Below, piece after piece: positions 32,681 through 40,271 of a stretch of 40,271 nucleotides of DNA. A program made the translations under genes and the position numbers. The stretch spans positions 1-40,271 of the forward strand of contig NZ_JAAIWK010000032.1 in NCBI RefSeq assembly GCF_011008565.1. Reading direction: 5' to 3'. The DNA is from Heyndrickxia ginsengihumi (GTDB lineage: Bacteria; Bacillota; Bacilli; Bacillales; Bacillaceae_C). Position 1 is the first letter of the stretch. Each line of letters starts with the position of its first letter. The notes under the pieces were generated by a model. That model searched no databases. It was not told where the DNA came from and was given only the letters and a program-made list of their open reading frames with translations.

Positions 32681-33658
32681 ATGGAAAATGAATTAAAAAA
32701 ATTTGATGTTGCCCAATTAGCTCATGTAGAAATTTTCACTCCGGATCCTGACAAAACTTTATGGTTTTTTAAAGATTTATTAGGAATGATAGAAACGGAT
32801 AGAGAGGGACAGTCCGTTTACTTAAAAGCCTATGAAGATTTTTATCATCATACGTTGAAAGTGACTGAAGGCAAAGAAGCCGGTTTAGGTCATGTTGGTT
32901 GGCGGACTAGTTCAAAAAATGCGTTAGATCGTCGCGTTAAAGATCTTGAAAAGTCTGGATATGGAAAAGGCTGGATAGATGGCGACCTAGGTCATGGTGC
33001 GGCGTATCAATTTGTCACACCAGATGGTCATCCGATGGAAATACTATGGGATGTAGACTACTATCAAGTCCCAGAAAATGAAAAAACACAATTAAAGAAT
33101 CGTCCTCAAAAACGTCCAATTAAAGGAGTTCCTGTTCGCCGCATCGACCATGTGAACTTATTAGCCAGTGATGTAACAACAAATAAAAATTTTATGATGG
33201 ATGAACTAGGCTTCAATTTAAGAGAACATCTTGTTAATAATGATGGTTCAGAAGGTGGAGCTTGGTTAAGTGTTAGCCCATTAGTACATGAACTAGCATT
33301 TATGGGCGATCAATTGGGAGGTAAAGGCAGACTTCATCATGTTTGTTATTGGTATGGATATCCACAACATCTCCATGATCTTTCCGAAATTTTAACAGAA
33401 AATGATATAAAAATTGAAGCAGGTCCTGTTAAACACGGAGTATCACAAGCAATGTGTTTATATGCGATTGAGCCTGGCGGTAACCGTGTTGAATTATTCG
33501 GAGATTCTGGTTATCTCATTTTTGATCCTGATTGGAAACCTGTTACATGGAGAGAAGAAGAGGTAGATAAGGCAATCATTTGGTATGGCGCACCTCTTCC
33601 ATATGAATACTTCCGCTATGGAACTCCAATTATTAAAGAAAAAGTTGAAACAAAATAA
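32681..33658 (+). CDS. dmpB: Catechol 2,3-dioxygenase (extradiol, vicinal oxygen chelate family)
   Basis: Cleaves catechol beside its hydroxyl groups to 2-hydroxymuconic semialdehyde, using Fe(II) and O2. The 325-residue protein has two VOC modules. The C-terminal one carries the iron ligands His157 (RRIDHVNLL), His220 ([11 protein letters not shown]) and Glu271 (GGNRVELFG). His203, His252 and Tyr261 match catalytic residues of XylE, going from memory. The length matches thermophilic Bacillus PheB enzymes. It has its own promoter with IclR-type and cre sites. The ATG has TAGGAGGAG upstream. Confidence 0.93.
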   Translation: MENELKKFDVAQLAHVEIFTPDPDKTLWFFKDLLGMIETDREGQSVYLKAYEDFYHHTLKVTEGKEAGLGHVGWRTSSKNALDRRVKDLEKSGYGKGWIDGDLGHGAAYQFVTPDGHPMEILWDVDYYQVPENEKTQLKNRPQKRPIKGVPVRRIDHVNLLASDVTTNKNFMMDELGFNLREHLVNNDGSEGGAWLSVSPLVHELAFMGDQLGGKGRLHHVCYWYGYPQHLHDLSEILTENDIKIEAGPVKHGVSQAMCLYAIEPGGNRVELFGDSGYLIFDPDWKPVTWREEEVDKAIIWYGAPLPYEYFRYGTPIIKEKVETK

Positions 33659-33689
33659 AATGAAACGATTTCTTCATTAAAAAGATTCA

Positions 33690-33748
33690 ACCCTCTTAAT
33701 GCAAGGAAGCTATAAACATTTGCTTCCTCTAACATTAAGAGGGTATTA
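33690..33748 (+). terminator. Nested hairpin terminator after the dioxygenase gene
   Basis: ACCCTCTTAATG (33690-33701) pairs perfectly with CATTAAGAGGGT (33733-33744). Inside it AGGAAGC pairs perfectly with GCTTCCT. A modest T-rich tail follows. Confidence 0.7.
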
Positions 33749-33879
33749 TTTTGTTTTTCACAAATCTAGTGTTTATGTAATGATGAGGTAAAAAGGGCCC
33801 TTTATTCAATGGTTAAGACTGCTCAATGTCACCAGCAGAGAAAATTGGGGCAGGAAGGGAAATGATCGTTAAATAAAAG

Positions 33880-33937
33880 AATCGCCTACTCTATTAATGT
33901 AGTTGCAAAAATCATTAAACGGAGGCGATTTTTTTTT
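33880..33937 (+). terminator. Second terminator-like hairpin before the MFS gene
   Basis: AATCGCCT (33880-33887) pairs with AGGCGATT (33923-33930), with a 35-nt loop and eight or more T after it. The gene-free sequence between the two terminators (33749-33879) has no ORF and may be debris of a mobile element. Confidence 0.55.
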
Positions 33938-34027
33938 GCAATGATTCAATTGTTTAGTTAACAATTATTCTGCTTGATAGGACACACTTTTTTCTATCTA
34001 TTACTGACTCTTATCAGATTAACGAAA

Positions 34028-35296
34028 CTACTCTTCCAGTAGTTGAGTAACTTGATGGCTGTTTACTTGTTGCTTAACTTTTTTAATTGGGGCTGTTTCA
34101 ATTAAACCGATGGCGATAAAAGCAGCTATGAAGGATCCGATGCTTGCGATCCAAAGCGGGGCTGTTAAACCGATATGATCTGCTAATATACCAGCAATCA
34201 GGGGCATCAGTGCTCCGCCAACAAGCTCGCCTCCTCCTTGGACCATGCCGCCAACTGAAGCTGCTAATCTAGCAGGAACCGATTCACTGATTATGATGAA
34301 TCCTAAAAGTGGCATGCAGCCTTGACCAACTGCGGTTATAAAACCGATTAACACCATTATTGCAATCGAGGCATGGATGAATAAAAAGACAATTGGACAG
34401 AGGCAGGCAATAAAAGAAAAAATAATTAATGTTGGTTTACGTCCCAATTTATCAGATATCATTGGTACAAGAAATCCCCAAAAGAAGGAACCAAGTCCGA
34501 CCGCAGCCATAATGATGCCCATATCTCCAGCAGAATAATGATCGGCTTCTACTAAATACGTAGGAGCAAAAGCTGTAAATACAAATAACCACGTATTAAA
34601 AAGGGCAAACATAATTAATGATAATCCTACATTTCGATGCTTAAATCCATTTGCGTAGTCTGAAAAAGAAGTTCTTTTTTTCGGTGTTTGATCATTAGTT
34701 GAATGTAGTGAAACGAAGGAAGGTTCTTTTAAATACTTCCATAGTAGAAAAGCCATGAGGAGTCCGGGAATTGCTACCACATAAAAAGCGACATGCCAAT
34801 TTGAGGTTCCACTTATTTTTGTAACTACTATAGGTGTAAGTGCAGCCCCTATCAAACCGACTGCGCTTTGAGCTAACCCCATATTAAATCCGCGACGGTC
34901 CGGACTTGATTCATAAGATAATATTGCTTGACCTAAGGGCAGTACCGGCCCCTCAAACAGTCCCATAATCGATCTGACAAATAATAGAAGGATAAATGAA
35001 GAGACTACACCAGTAAAAATTGAACACAACGAAAAAACAACTGTGGAAAGAACAAGAATTTTTTTTCTTTTACCGCCAACATCTCCAATGCTGCTAAAAA
35101 GCCAACCTGATATTGCAAAACAAATAGCGAGAACGGATGTTATCAATCCAAGTTGGGCATTATTGAGATTTAGATCTTCTTTAATAAAGGGAAACAAAAA
35201 TGTGATGCTTAAACGATCCATAAATACAAAACCAATTGTGAAAAATATCATAAGTACAAGACCGTTTTGATATGTTCTAAATTTTCGCTCATGCAT
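34028..35296 (-). CDS. MFS transporter, unknown substrate
   Basis: A 422-residue major facilitator with about 12 membrane helices. The loop motif between helices 2 and 3 reads GDVGGKRKK, the central loop (about 195-220) is hydrophilic, and SDKLGRKP repeats the motif in the second half. It resembles anion/organic acid MFS carriers. Placed next to the catechol genes and converging on them, it could import an aromatic acid, but this is only a guess: no IclR-type site was found upstream. A partial cre-like sequence lies 165 nt upstream. The ATG has TTGGAGTG upstream. Confidence 0.85.
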   Translation of the reverse strand: MHERKFRTYQNGLVLMIFFTIGFVFMDRLSITFLFPFIKEDLNLNNAQLGLITSVLAICFAISGWLFSSIGDVGGKRKKILVLSTVVFSLCSIFTGVVSSFILLLFVRSIMGLFEGPVLPLGQAILSYESSPDRRGFNMGLAQSAVGLIGAALTPIVVTKISGTSNWHVAFYVVAIPGLLMAFLLWKYLKEPSFVSLHSTNDQTPKKRTSFSDYANGFKHRNVGLSLIMFALFNTWLFVFTAFAPTYLVEADHYSAGDMGIIMAAVGLGSFFWGFLVPMISDKLGRKPTLIIFSFIACLCPIVFLFIHASIAIMVLIGFITAVGQGCMPLLGFIIISESVPARLAASVGGMVQGGGELVGGALMPLIAGILADHIGLTAPLWIASIGSFIAAFIAIGLIETAPIKKVKQQVNSHQVTQLLEE

Positions 35297-35460
35297 TTGG
35301 GATCACTCCAATTTTATGATTAATATTTTTTACTTCATTTTTAGGGACTAATAATTTATTCAGAGAACAATTAATGAAAGAGTATATTGTTGCTTGCATT
35401 AGCCCTTTGTAGAAAATCTAACCTCAATTCGCTTTGGTCCATAGAAAATCGGTTAAGAAA

Positions 35461-35474
35461 ATCAAGCGCTTTCA
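35461..35474 (-). promoter_or_regulatory. Partial cre-like site upstream of MFS gene
   Basis: The minus strand reads TGAAAGCGCTTGAT; the first 11 positions fit the CcpA consensus and the last three do not. It is about 165 nt from the start codon. Confidence 0.3.
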
Positions 35475-36184
35475 TTTCTTGCTGTGCTTACTATCTACAC
35501 GAAATGCTTTGCTTCACTTTTTATTCACTTTATGACATGGTTTGGCTTTAAATAAATAAACTGCATTTTAAATATAAGGAACTTTTTATAGAAGACTATC
35601 TAATTGGATTGGAATCAACCCCTTTTTTCACTTACTTATCCATTTTTTCCGTAGTATTTCTTCTAAAACTTGAATATTGACTGAAACATCGTTTACCCAC
35701 CACCTCCAGGTAAATAAAGTAAAAATTAAACTATTATATAAAGACTATAAAAAATAGTCTCAATAACTGATTTGCTGGTAAGAATGAGGGATGCAGTTGC
35801 TGCTAAAGGTCTCAATAGCTTAGTTGCGATGTCATATATCGTTCGGAGGAATGAACATATTTGTCTTTGAATTTGTATAATCAGACATATTAGTAGGAGT
35901 GTTTATTTATCTGCTATTAATTTAAAAAATATTTATCGTTAGTGTATTCAAACTCGCGAAACGATACAATGCTGTAATTCCTTTATGTGGAACAGCATTC
36001 ATTTTTGCTTACATTCATGTTTATCATCATTGGAAACACAGGTCGCATTCGAGTAAATTGACAGAGCTATTGGGGCCGTAAAAGCTCTCCAAGAAGCAAT
36101 AGAGGAAATACGATATGAAGTATGTAGCCTTTAAATTAAATACAAGATTTTAGATGATACTATCGAGATTTAAACGATATAAAG

Positions 36185-36236
36185 AGCGGGACAAAATAGT
36201 ATCCCTGTATAAGGAAGGATATTATTTTGTTCCGCT
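36185..36236. repeat. GCGGGACAAAATA inverted repeat hairpin
   Basis: AGCGGGACAAAATA (36185-36198) pairs with TATTTTGTTCCGCT (36223-36236), one G-U. It shares GGGACAAAA with the element at 24214 and so may be a short relative of it. It could serve as terminator for the leftward MFS gene at 36412. Confidence 0.55.
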
Positions 36237-36411
36237 GAAATATTAGAAAAACAAGTATACTGTTTTTAAATTGTTACGAATTAGAGAAGAAATCTTATAT
36301 TCCATCAATAATTGAAATAAATAAAGTATAATAAACGGGAAGATTTCACAGTCAGAAACGAATACCTTTCAACATTGTTAATTCGAGTAACGAATTAATA
36401 TTGTAAAAACA

Positions 36412-37644
36412 TTAGTGACTAGCTTCTACACTGTCTACATGTTTTACATGATGGCGATTTGTTAAGACAAATATCACTGAGATAAGGACGAAACCCCCTC
36501 CGACAATAAATGGAATATGCGGTGAAAACCATTCTGCTAGTTTACCAGCAAGAAATGGAGAAATCGCACCTCCTATGAATCTTAAAAAGCTGTAGGCAGC
36601 AGAAGCTGTAGAATGTTCAATTGGTGCAGCCTTCATAACAGCAGTAGTAATTAATGTATTGTTGTTACCTAATAATGCGCCTGCGAAAATAACAGCAGCA
36701 ATGATGACCCATTGTGTTGAAGTCCAAATACCCATGATCAAGAGAACTAGAGCAAATACAGTTAACATCATACACATCGAGTTAACCGTTCCGAATTTTT
36801 GTTGTAGCTTTGGAGCCATATACACAGATGTAAATGCTAGCAATACCCCCCAGCCAATAAAGACGTAGCCGATTCCATGCGCATCCAATCCCATTACGAA
36901 AGGTGCATAAGCGAGCAAAGTAAAGAAACCGAAATTATAAAGACAAGCTGCAATTCCGAATACAACGATAGAGCGATGTTTCATTGCACGGAATGGATCA
37001 AGTAAAGAAGAAGATAAAGGCTTTGATATAGTAGTTTTCATATGTTGTTTCTTTGAATTGGGCATTAATGTAATGAGAAAAACAAATGCAAGAACCATTA
37101 ATACACCGACACCAATGAATGGTCCTCTCCATGAAATACTCCCTAACTCTCCGCCTAAAAGTGGCCCAACGGAGATTCCAAGACCGATGGCTGCTTCATA
37201 TAGAATAACAGCTTTTGCTGTTCCGTTTTTTGAAAGAGTAACAATCGCTGTTAAGGCAGTGGCTACAAACAGAGCGTTGCCAAGTCCCCAGCATCCTCGA
37301 AGTCCAACAATAGACCAAACATTACCTGATAGTCCTCCTAAAGTTGAAAATAGCGCGATAATTACTACCCCTGCAAGCAATGTTATTTTCGTACCAAGCC
37401 TGGTAGAAATGGCCCCGGTAATAAGCATAGCTACAGCCATTACCGCATTATAGCTCGTAAACAATAAAGTTACTTCGCTTGGACTTGCTTTTAATTGATT
37501 AGCAATCGCTGGTAAAATAGGATCAACGAGCCCAAGCCCCATAAAAGCAATAATACAAGCAAAAAATACAGCCCATACGGCTTTAGAGCGCCGATCTTCT
37601 ATTTTTACTGGATTAGGTGTTGACTGAATAATATTTGATTCCAT
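36412..37644 (-). CDS. MFS efflux transporter (DHA1-type)
   Basis: A 410-residue drug:H+ antiporter-like MFS protein with about 12 helices, N-terminal FMGLGLVDPILPAIANQL, the motif GAISTRLGTK after helix 2, and the antiporter motif near GIGLGISVGPLLGGEL in helix 5. The latter supports efflux rather than uptake. It starts 6 nt after the merR stop codon and its ribosome binding site (AAAAGGAGTAA) lies in the end of merR, so the two are translationally linked. It probably exports a toxic compound sensed by the MerR protein. Confidence 0.88.
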   Translation of the reverse strand: MESNIIQSTPNPVKIEDRRSKAVWAVFFACIIAFMGLGLVDPILPAIANQLKASPSEVTLLFTSYNAVMAVAMLITGAISTRLGTKITLLAGVVIIALFSTLGGLSGNVWSIVGLRGCWGLGNALFVATALTAIVTLSKNGTAKAVILYEAAIGLGISVGPLLGGELGSISWRGPFIGVGVLMVLAFVFLITLMPNSKKQHMKTTISKPLSSSLLDPFRAMKHRSIVVFGIAACLYNFGFFTLLAYAPFVMGLDAHGIGYVFIGWGVLLAFTSVYMAPKLQQKFGTVNSMCMMLTVFALVLLIMGIWTSTQWVIIAAVIFAGALLGNNNTLITTAVMKAAPIEHSTASAAYSFLRFIGGAISPFLAGKLAEWFSPHIPFIVGGGFVLISVIFVLTNRHHVKHVDSVEASH

Positions 37645-37650
37645 TTCATC

Positions 37651-38079
37651 TTACTCCTTTTCATATTTTTTTATCGCTTCACAGATGCGTATATAATATT
37701 GATCAGTATCCTCTTTGATTTCACTTATTTTTTTCATTTTTCTATCGATCATCATCCGCTGCTTATCTAACACTTCCTTAAATCGTAAAAGTTTTTGATG
37801 CTTAATGTCTGTGTCGACTGTTTGTTTCAAGTCTGTCATTTGATTGTTTATTTCTTCTCTAATCGCAATAAACTCTTGAATTTCCTGTAAAGAGATGCCG
37901 AGAACTTCTCGTGCGTTTATGATTTGATGAAGACGTTCGAGATGTTTGGCTGAATACTTACGGAAGCCGCCGTTCGTCCGCTCAGGAGGGGAGAGCAATC
38001 CGATTTCTTCATAATAGCGTATCGTCCGTTTCGTCAGCCCACATAATTTAGCTACTTCATCAATTTGGTATGTACTCAT
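37651..38079 (-). CDS. MerR-family transcriptional regulator
   Basis: A 142-residue MerR protein. The N-terminal winged helix (YQIDEVAKLCGLTKRTIRYYEEIGLL, RTNGGFRKYS) is typical, followed by a long dimerisation helix (about 75-120) rich in charged residues. There are no Cys metal ligands in the C-terminal part, so it is not a metal or redox sensor of the classic type. It is cotranscribed with the MFS efflux gene and a perfect palindrome overlaps its own promoter, so autoregulation and induction by an exported compound are likely. The ATG has AAAGGAGG upstream. Confidence 0.9.
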   Translation of the reverse strand: MSTYQIDEVAKLCGLTKRTIRYYEEIGLLSPPERTNGGFRKYSAKHLERLHQIINAREVLGISLQEIQEFIAIREEINNQMTDLKQTVDTDIKHQKLLRFKEVLDKQRMMIDRKMKKISEIKEDTDQYYIRICEAIKKYEKE

Positions 38080-38121
38080 TTGATCCTCCTTTCATTAAAT
38101 AAATATTTAAGTTGTTTAACA

Positions 38122-38158
38122 ATTATATCTATTTAGAATAATTAACGTCAACGTTAAT
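38122..38158 (-). promoter_or_regulatory. merR-MFS promoter with MerR-type palindrome
   Basis: On the minus strand: TTGACG (38151-38146), an 18-nt spacer, TATAAT (38127-38122). The palindrome ATTAACGT-CA-ACGTTAAT (38141-38158) covers the -35 box. The spacer is a little longer than the usual 17 nt, as is common for MerR-controlled promoters. Confidence 0.65.
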
Positions 38159-38198
38159 GTTGAAAAATAATAAAAATGATTTTTAAATATGAAATAAA

Positions 38199-38227
38199 AC
38201 ACCTTCTAATGTTGAGCTAGAAGGTGT
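38199..38227 (-). terminator. Terminator of the germination operon
   Basis: ACACCTTCTA and TAGAAGGTGT pair perfectly around a 9-nt loop; on the minus strand TTTATTTC follows. It lies 8 nt after the stop of the gerC-type gene. Confidence 0.8.
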
Positions 38228-38235
38228 CACTGTTC

Positions 38236-39393
38236 TTAATAATTTCGCGGTGAACGGCTGACGCGGGCATTCATCTTATTAATGCTTTTTAATGGAGATA
38301 TTTTTATATGAATATCCTCTTTCTTTAATGTTGGAAATGTTCCTTGATGATGACAAGTTTTCCAATCGCTGTTCTTATAGCGATACATATAATCTTCGAA
38401 TTGAAAGACATCACCGCCGATTGCTTGACTGTTCTTATATGATTGATAAACCTCGGTCCGTAATTTGTCTGCCAGAGCCTTTTTTACGTTCAGATTTATA
38501 ATGTTATGGTTAGATTCACGTATATTGGCTCTAATTTTAATATTTAATCCATATGCTAATGTATGATTTTTGGTGAAAACTCGCCTTTTTATTTTCGGAT
38601 TTAAAATTTCAATTGCTGTTTCTTCATCGTGTGCTCCTTTAAAAGTTACGAGAGATCGTACAGTTTGATTATTCACTTTTATAAAACCTTTAAGCTCTTT
38701 TTCAGATAAAATGCCTTTGTACGTTTGATCTTTTATGATGTATGCTCCATCAAAAGTAGACATCGTTACTTTATCGGTATTTTCCTTCATTGTATCGTTA
38801 TCCAATGAAATATTTGGCAGCATAATGGTTTTTGTTTTTTCATTATATTGATAAATCAGTTCCTGCAAGCTTATAGCGGGAATCGTTGAATCTTGCTGCT
38901 GCATAAAACTAGGTTCATTGATTCTTGAATAAATGAAGGGGTAATTAAATGGGACTTGGGATGTGAAAATATCTTCAAGCTTTTTCTCAGTTCCATAAGT
39001 TAATCCTGTTACACGAATATTATAATTTGTGTCCAGCGCTTGTAATGTTTTTCCGAGTTTGTGTTCTATCAACGATTTTCCAAATAGAATGACATTTAAT
39101 TGATCATAGTTGACAGGAAGCTGAACACCTTGATACATCTTTGTAAAAGCAGCTTCAATCGACTTTCCAGATCCCGAAGTTATCCATACAGAGCTTTTTT
39201 GAGGACTTTTCCCTTGTTCACTTTTAGCAACATTAGAGAAGTCTAAAAATTGCAAAAAAACTTTATACTCATCATCAATATAATCAATCCCGAGTCCAAC
39301 AGCGTATGCTTGAAATTGGATTTCATTAACTTGTGAACAGCCTGCTAGAGTAGACGTAAATAATATGATAAAAGCTAACATGATGTTTTTCAT
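38236..39393 (-). CDS. gerC: Ger(x)C-family spore germination lipoprotein
   Basis: A 385-residue GerC-type lipoprotein, the third subunit of a germinant receptor in the spore inner membrane. The signal peptide ends in the lipobox LAGC with lipidated Cys19. The N-terminal domain (IQFQAYAVGLGIDYIDDEYKV) and the C-terminal domain (LNIKIRANIRESNHN) follow the family. Its ATG follows directly after the stop of the gerA-type gene and has AGGTGA upstream, so the two are cotranscribed. The ligand of the receptor cannot be told. The terminator follows the gene. Confidence 0.92.
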   Translation of the reverse strand: MKNIMLAFIILFTSTLAGCSQVNEIQFQAYAVGLGIDYIDDEYKVFLQFLDFSNVAKSEQGKSPQKSSVWITSGSGKSIEAAFTKMYQGVQLPVNYDQLNVILFGKSLIEHKLGKTLQALDTNYNIRVTGLTYGTEKKLEDIFTSQVPFNYPFIYSRINEPSFMQQQDSTIPAISLQELIYQYNEKTKTIMLPNISLDNDTMKENTDKVTMSTFDGAYIIKDQTYKGILSEKELKGFIKVNNQTVRSLVTFKGAHDEETAIEILNPKIKRRVFTKNHTLAYGLNIKIRANIRESNHNIINLNVKKALADKLRTEVYQSYKNSQAIGGDVFQFEDYMYRYKNSDWKTCHHQGTFPTLKKEDIHIKISPLKSINKMNARVSRSPRNY

Positions 39394-40271
39394 TTATTCA
39401 CCTGCTCTTTTACGATCTTTTACATGTAGAGAACTATTTCTTTTTTTCATGAACGAATAAGGTAAGCGAATGAACGAATATATAATGTCCTTTGGGTTAG
39501 AAGAAGAGATATTTGCTAAATAAGGAATGCCAAACGATTTCAAATTTGATAAATAAAGCATGATAAAGAAAATAGAAAAAACAAAGCCATATATTCCAAA
39601 AGCATAACTTAAAATAAGGACAAAAAGGCGAACATAGAAAAGATTCCCTGCTATGGATTGATTTACAACGATATAGTTAGATATGGCCGTAATTCCAATA
39701 ATAACGAGCACAGTTGAAGAGGTAATCCCGCCTTGGATGGCTGCATCCCCAATGATTAAGGCGCCAATGACGGATACTGTTTGTCCGATTCCTTTCGGCA
39801 GACGGGCCCCGCCTTCTTTGAACAGTTCAATCATTAAGAGCATAATGAACATTTCCATAAAGGTGGAAAAAGGTAGACCAAGCCGTGAAACAGTAATGGT
39901 TGCAAGCAATGGCAGAGGCAGTTGTCCAACGTGATAAGTTGTTAATGCTGTATAAAAGCCGGGCAAGAAAATTGTCGTAGCTAGACCTAAAAACCTTAAC
40001 ATTCTTTCCAATGAGGCTGCGTAAAAGCTTGTATTGTCATCTTCGGCTGTTTTAAGTAGAAAGGTGAGATCTATAGGTGCGATGAGAACGGTTGGTGCTC
40101 CGTCAACAACAATCGCAAATTTCCCCTGATTCATCGATTCAACTACAAAATCGGGTCTCCCCGTATAATTAATGATATGCTCCCCTTTAGGTAGACAGAT
40201 TAAAAAATAAAAATCTGGCTGCTTATGGGGGAGTATTTGTTATGTCCAAAAGATCTTACTCTGCAGAAGAG
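39394..40271 (-). pseudogene. gerA: Spore germination GerA-type protein, 3' part, reading frame broken near window edge
   Basis: The C-terminal membrane domain of a GerA-family receptor subunit: TGRPDFVVESMNQGKFAIVVDGAPTVLIAP, then several helices, LPGFYTALTTYHVGQLPLPLLATI, GARLPKGIGQTVSVIGALIIGDAAIQGG and IPYLANISSSNPKD. Homology reaches upstream of the ATG at 40134 (TGRPDFVVES lies before it), so that ATG is not the true start. Reading further upstream the frame meets TAA at 40242-40240, with no start codon between. About 250 N-terminal residues are expected before this point. Another frame upstream has coding-like SSAE and DLLDITNTPP with stops. The gene therefore looks frameshifted or truncated, unless the sequence has an error here. 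The window ends before the 5' part. Confidence 0.6.

Larger units (their letters stand above)
35297..36411. other. 1.1-kb gene-free stretch
   Basis: Only short ORFs are present and none shows family motifs. The sequence is AT-rich and has short coding-like scraps (for example around 36080-36135, AIGAVKALQEAIEEI in one frame), suggesting eroded genes. A hairpin lies at 36185-36236. The promoter of the leftward MFS gene should be in the first 200 nt. Confidence 0.5.

Noticed and set aside
33749-33879. Remnant of an insertion sequence
   Set aside because: The sequence looks non-native to the neighbouring operons, but I found no transposase fragment, terminal repeats or target duplication to support it.
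35566-35582. Possible fourth IclR-type site upstream of the MFS gene (ends in AAGGAAC)
   Set aside because: Only the right half matches; the left half reads TTTTA, and there is no TATAAT at the 30-nt distance.
37058-37453. Plus-strand ORF of 131 codons opposite the MFS efflux gene
   Set aside because: Antisense to membrane helices, giving a Pro/Thr-rich translation typical of shadow frames.
1-40271. CRISPR arrays, tRNA or rRNA genes, prophage or anti-phage genes
   Set aside because: No regularly spaced direct repeats, no tRNA-like cloverleaf, no ribosomal RNA sequence and no phage or defence protein families were seen.

Overview
The window looks like chromosome of a low-GC, endospore-forming member of the Bacillaceae. 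The DNA is AT-rich, ribosome binding sites are strong AAGGAGG types, and there are GerA/GerC-type germination genes, CcpA (cre) sites, a BirA-type operator and several short dispersed repeats of the kind common in Bacillus genomes. Many genes match Bacillus subtilis families I recognise from memory (YrhD/E/F, YhfS/T/U, YhcX, YurR). I saw no rRNA, tRNA, CRISPR array, intact insertion sequence or prophage.

Layout. (1) 0.1-5.2 kb is a formate dehydrogenase locus: fdhD and a DUF2294 gene on the minus strand, divergent from a 979-residue molybdenum formate dehydrogenase and its DUF1641 partner. The dehydrogenase mRNA leader contains a complete intrinsic terminator just before the ribosome binding site. 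(2) 5.4-13.6 kb holds a lone short-chain dehydrogenase, then a glucitol/sorbitol operon: sorbitol-6-phosphate dehydrogenase, PRD-type regulator, GutM, EIIC, EIIB, EIIA, a fructose-6-phosphate aldolase-like protein and a HAD phosphatase. It has a nested dyad and a cre site at its promoter. (3) 13.6-18.2 kb holds a flavin monooxygenase-like gene, a region of repeat debris with one tiny ORF, and an NCS1 nucleobase/allantoin-type permease. (4) 18.3-22.4 kb is a minus-strand operon under a BirA-type operator: bioY, an acyl-CoA ligase (YhfT-like), a thiolase (YhfS-like), and a two-subunit MaoC-type dehydratase whose first subunit lacks the catalytic His. (5) 22.6-25.6 kb holds a GNAT-nitrilase fusion (YhcX-like) and a D-amino-acid-oxidase-family flavoenzyme. 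(6) 26.0-33.7 kb is a complete catechol meta-cleavage pathway (oxalocrotonate branch) with a divergent IclR-family regulator. (7) 34.0-38.1 kb holds two MFS transporters, the second in an operon with a MerR regulator. (8) 38.2-40.3 kb holds a Ger(x)C lipoprotein gene and the 3' part of a gerA-type gene whose reading frame is broken near the window edge.

How the parts work together. The strongest new-looking regulatory result is a set of three related 17-bp sites (GTTCC-N7-GGAAC type): one over the start of the iclR transcript and one upstream of each of the two catechol promoters, at exactly the same distance (30 nt) from a TATAAT box. This predicts one autoregulated IclR protein controlling both units, with a perfect cre site adding glucose repression to the dioxygenase. 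The enzymes would take catechol to pyruvate and acetyl-CoA; no ring hydroxylase is in the window, so catechol must come from elsewhere. The BirA-controlled operon couples biotin uptake to CoA-thioester enzymes and is the best candidate for an undescribed pathway here.
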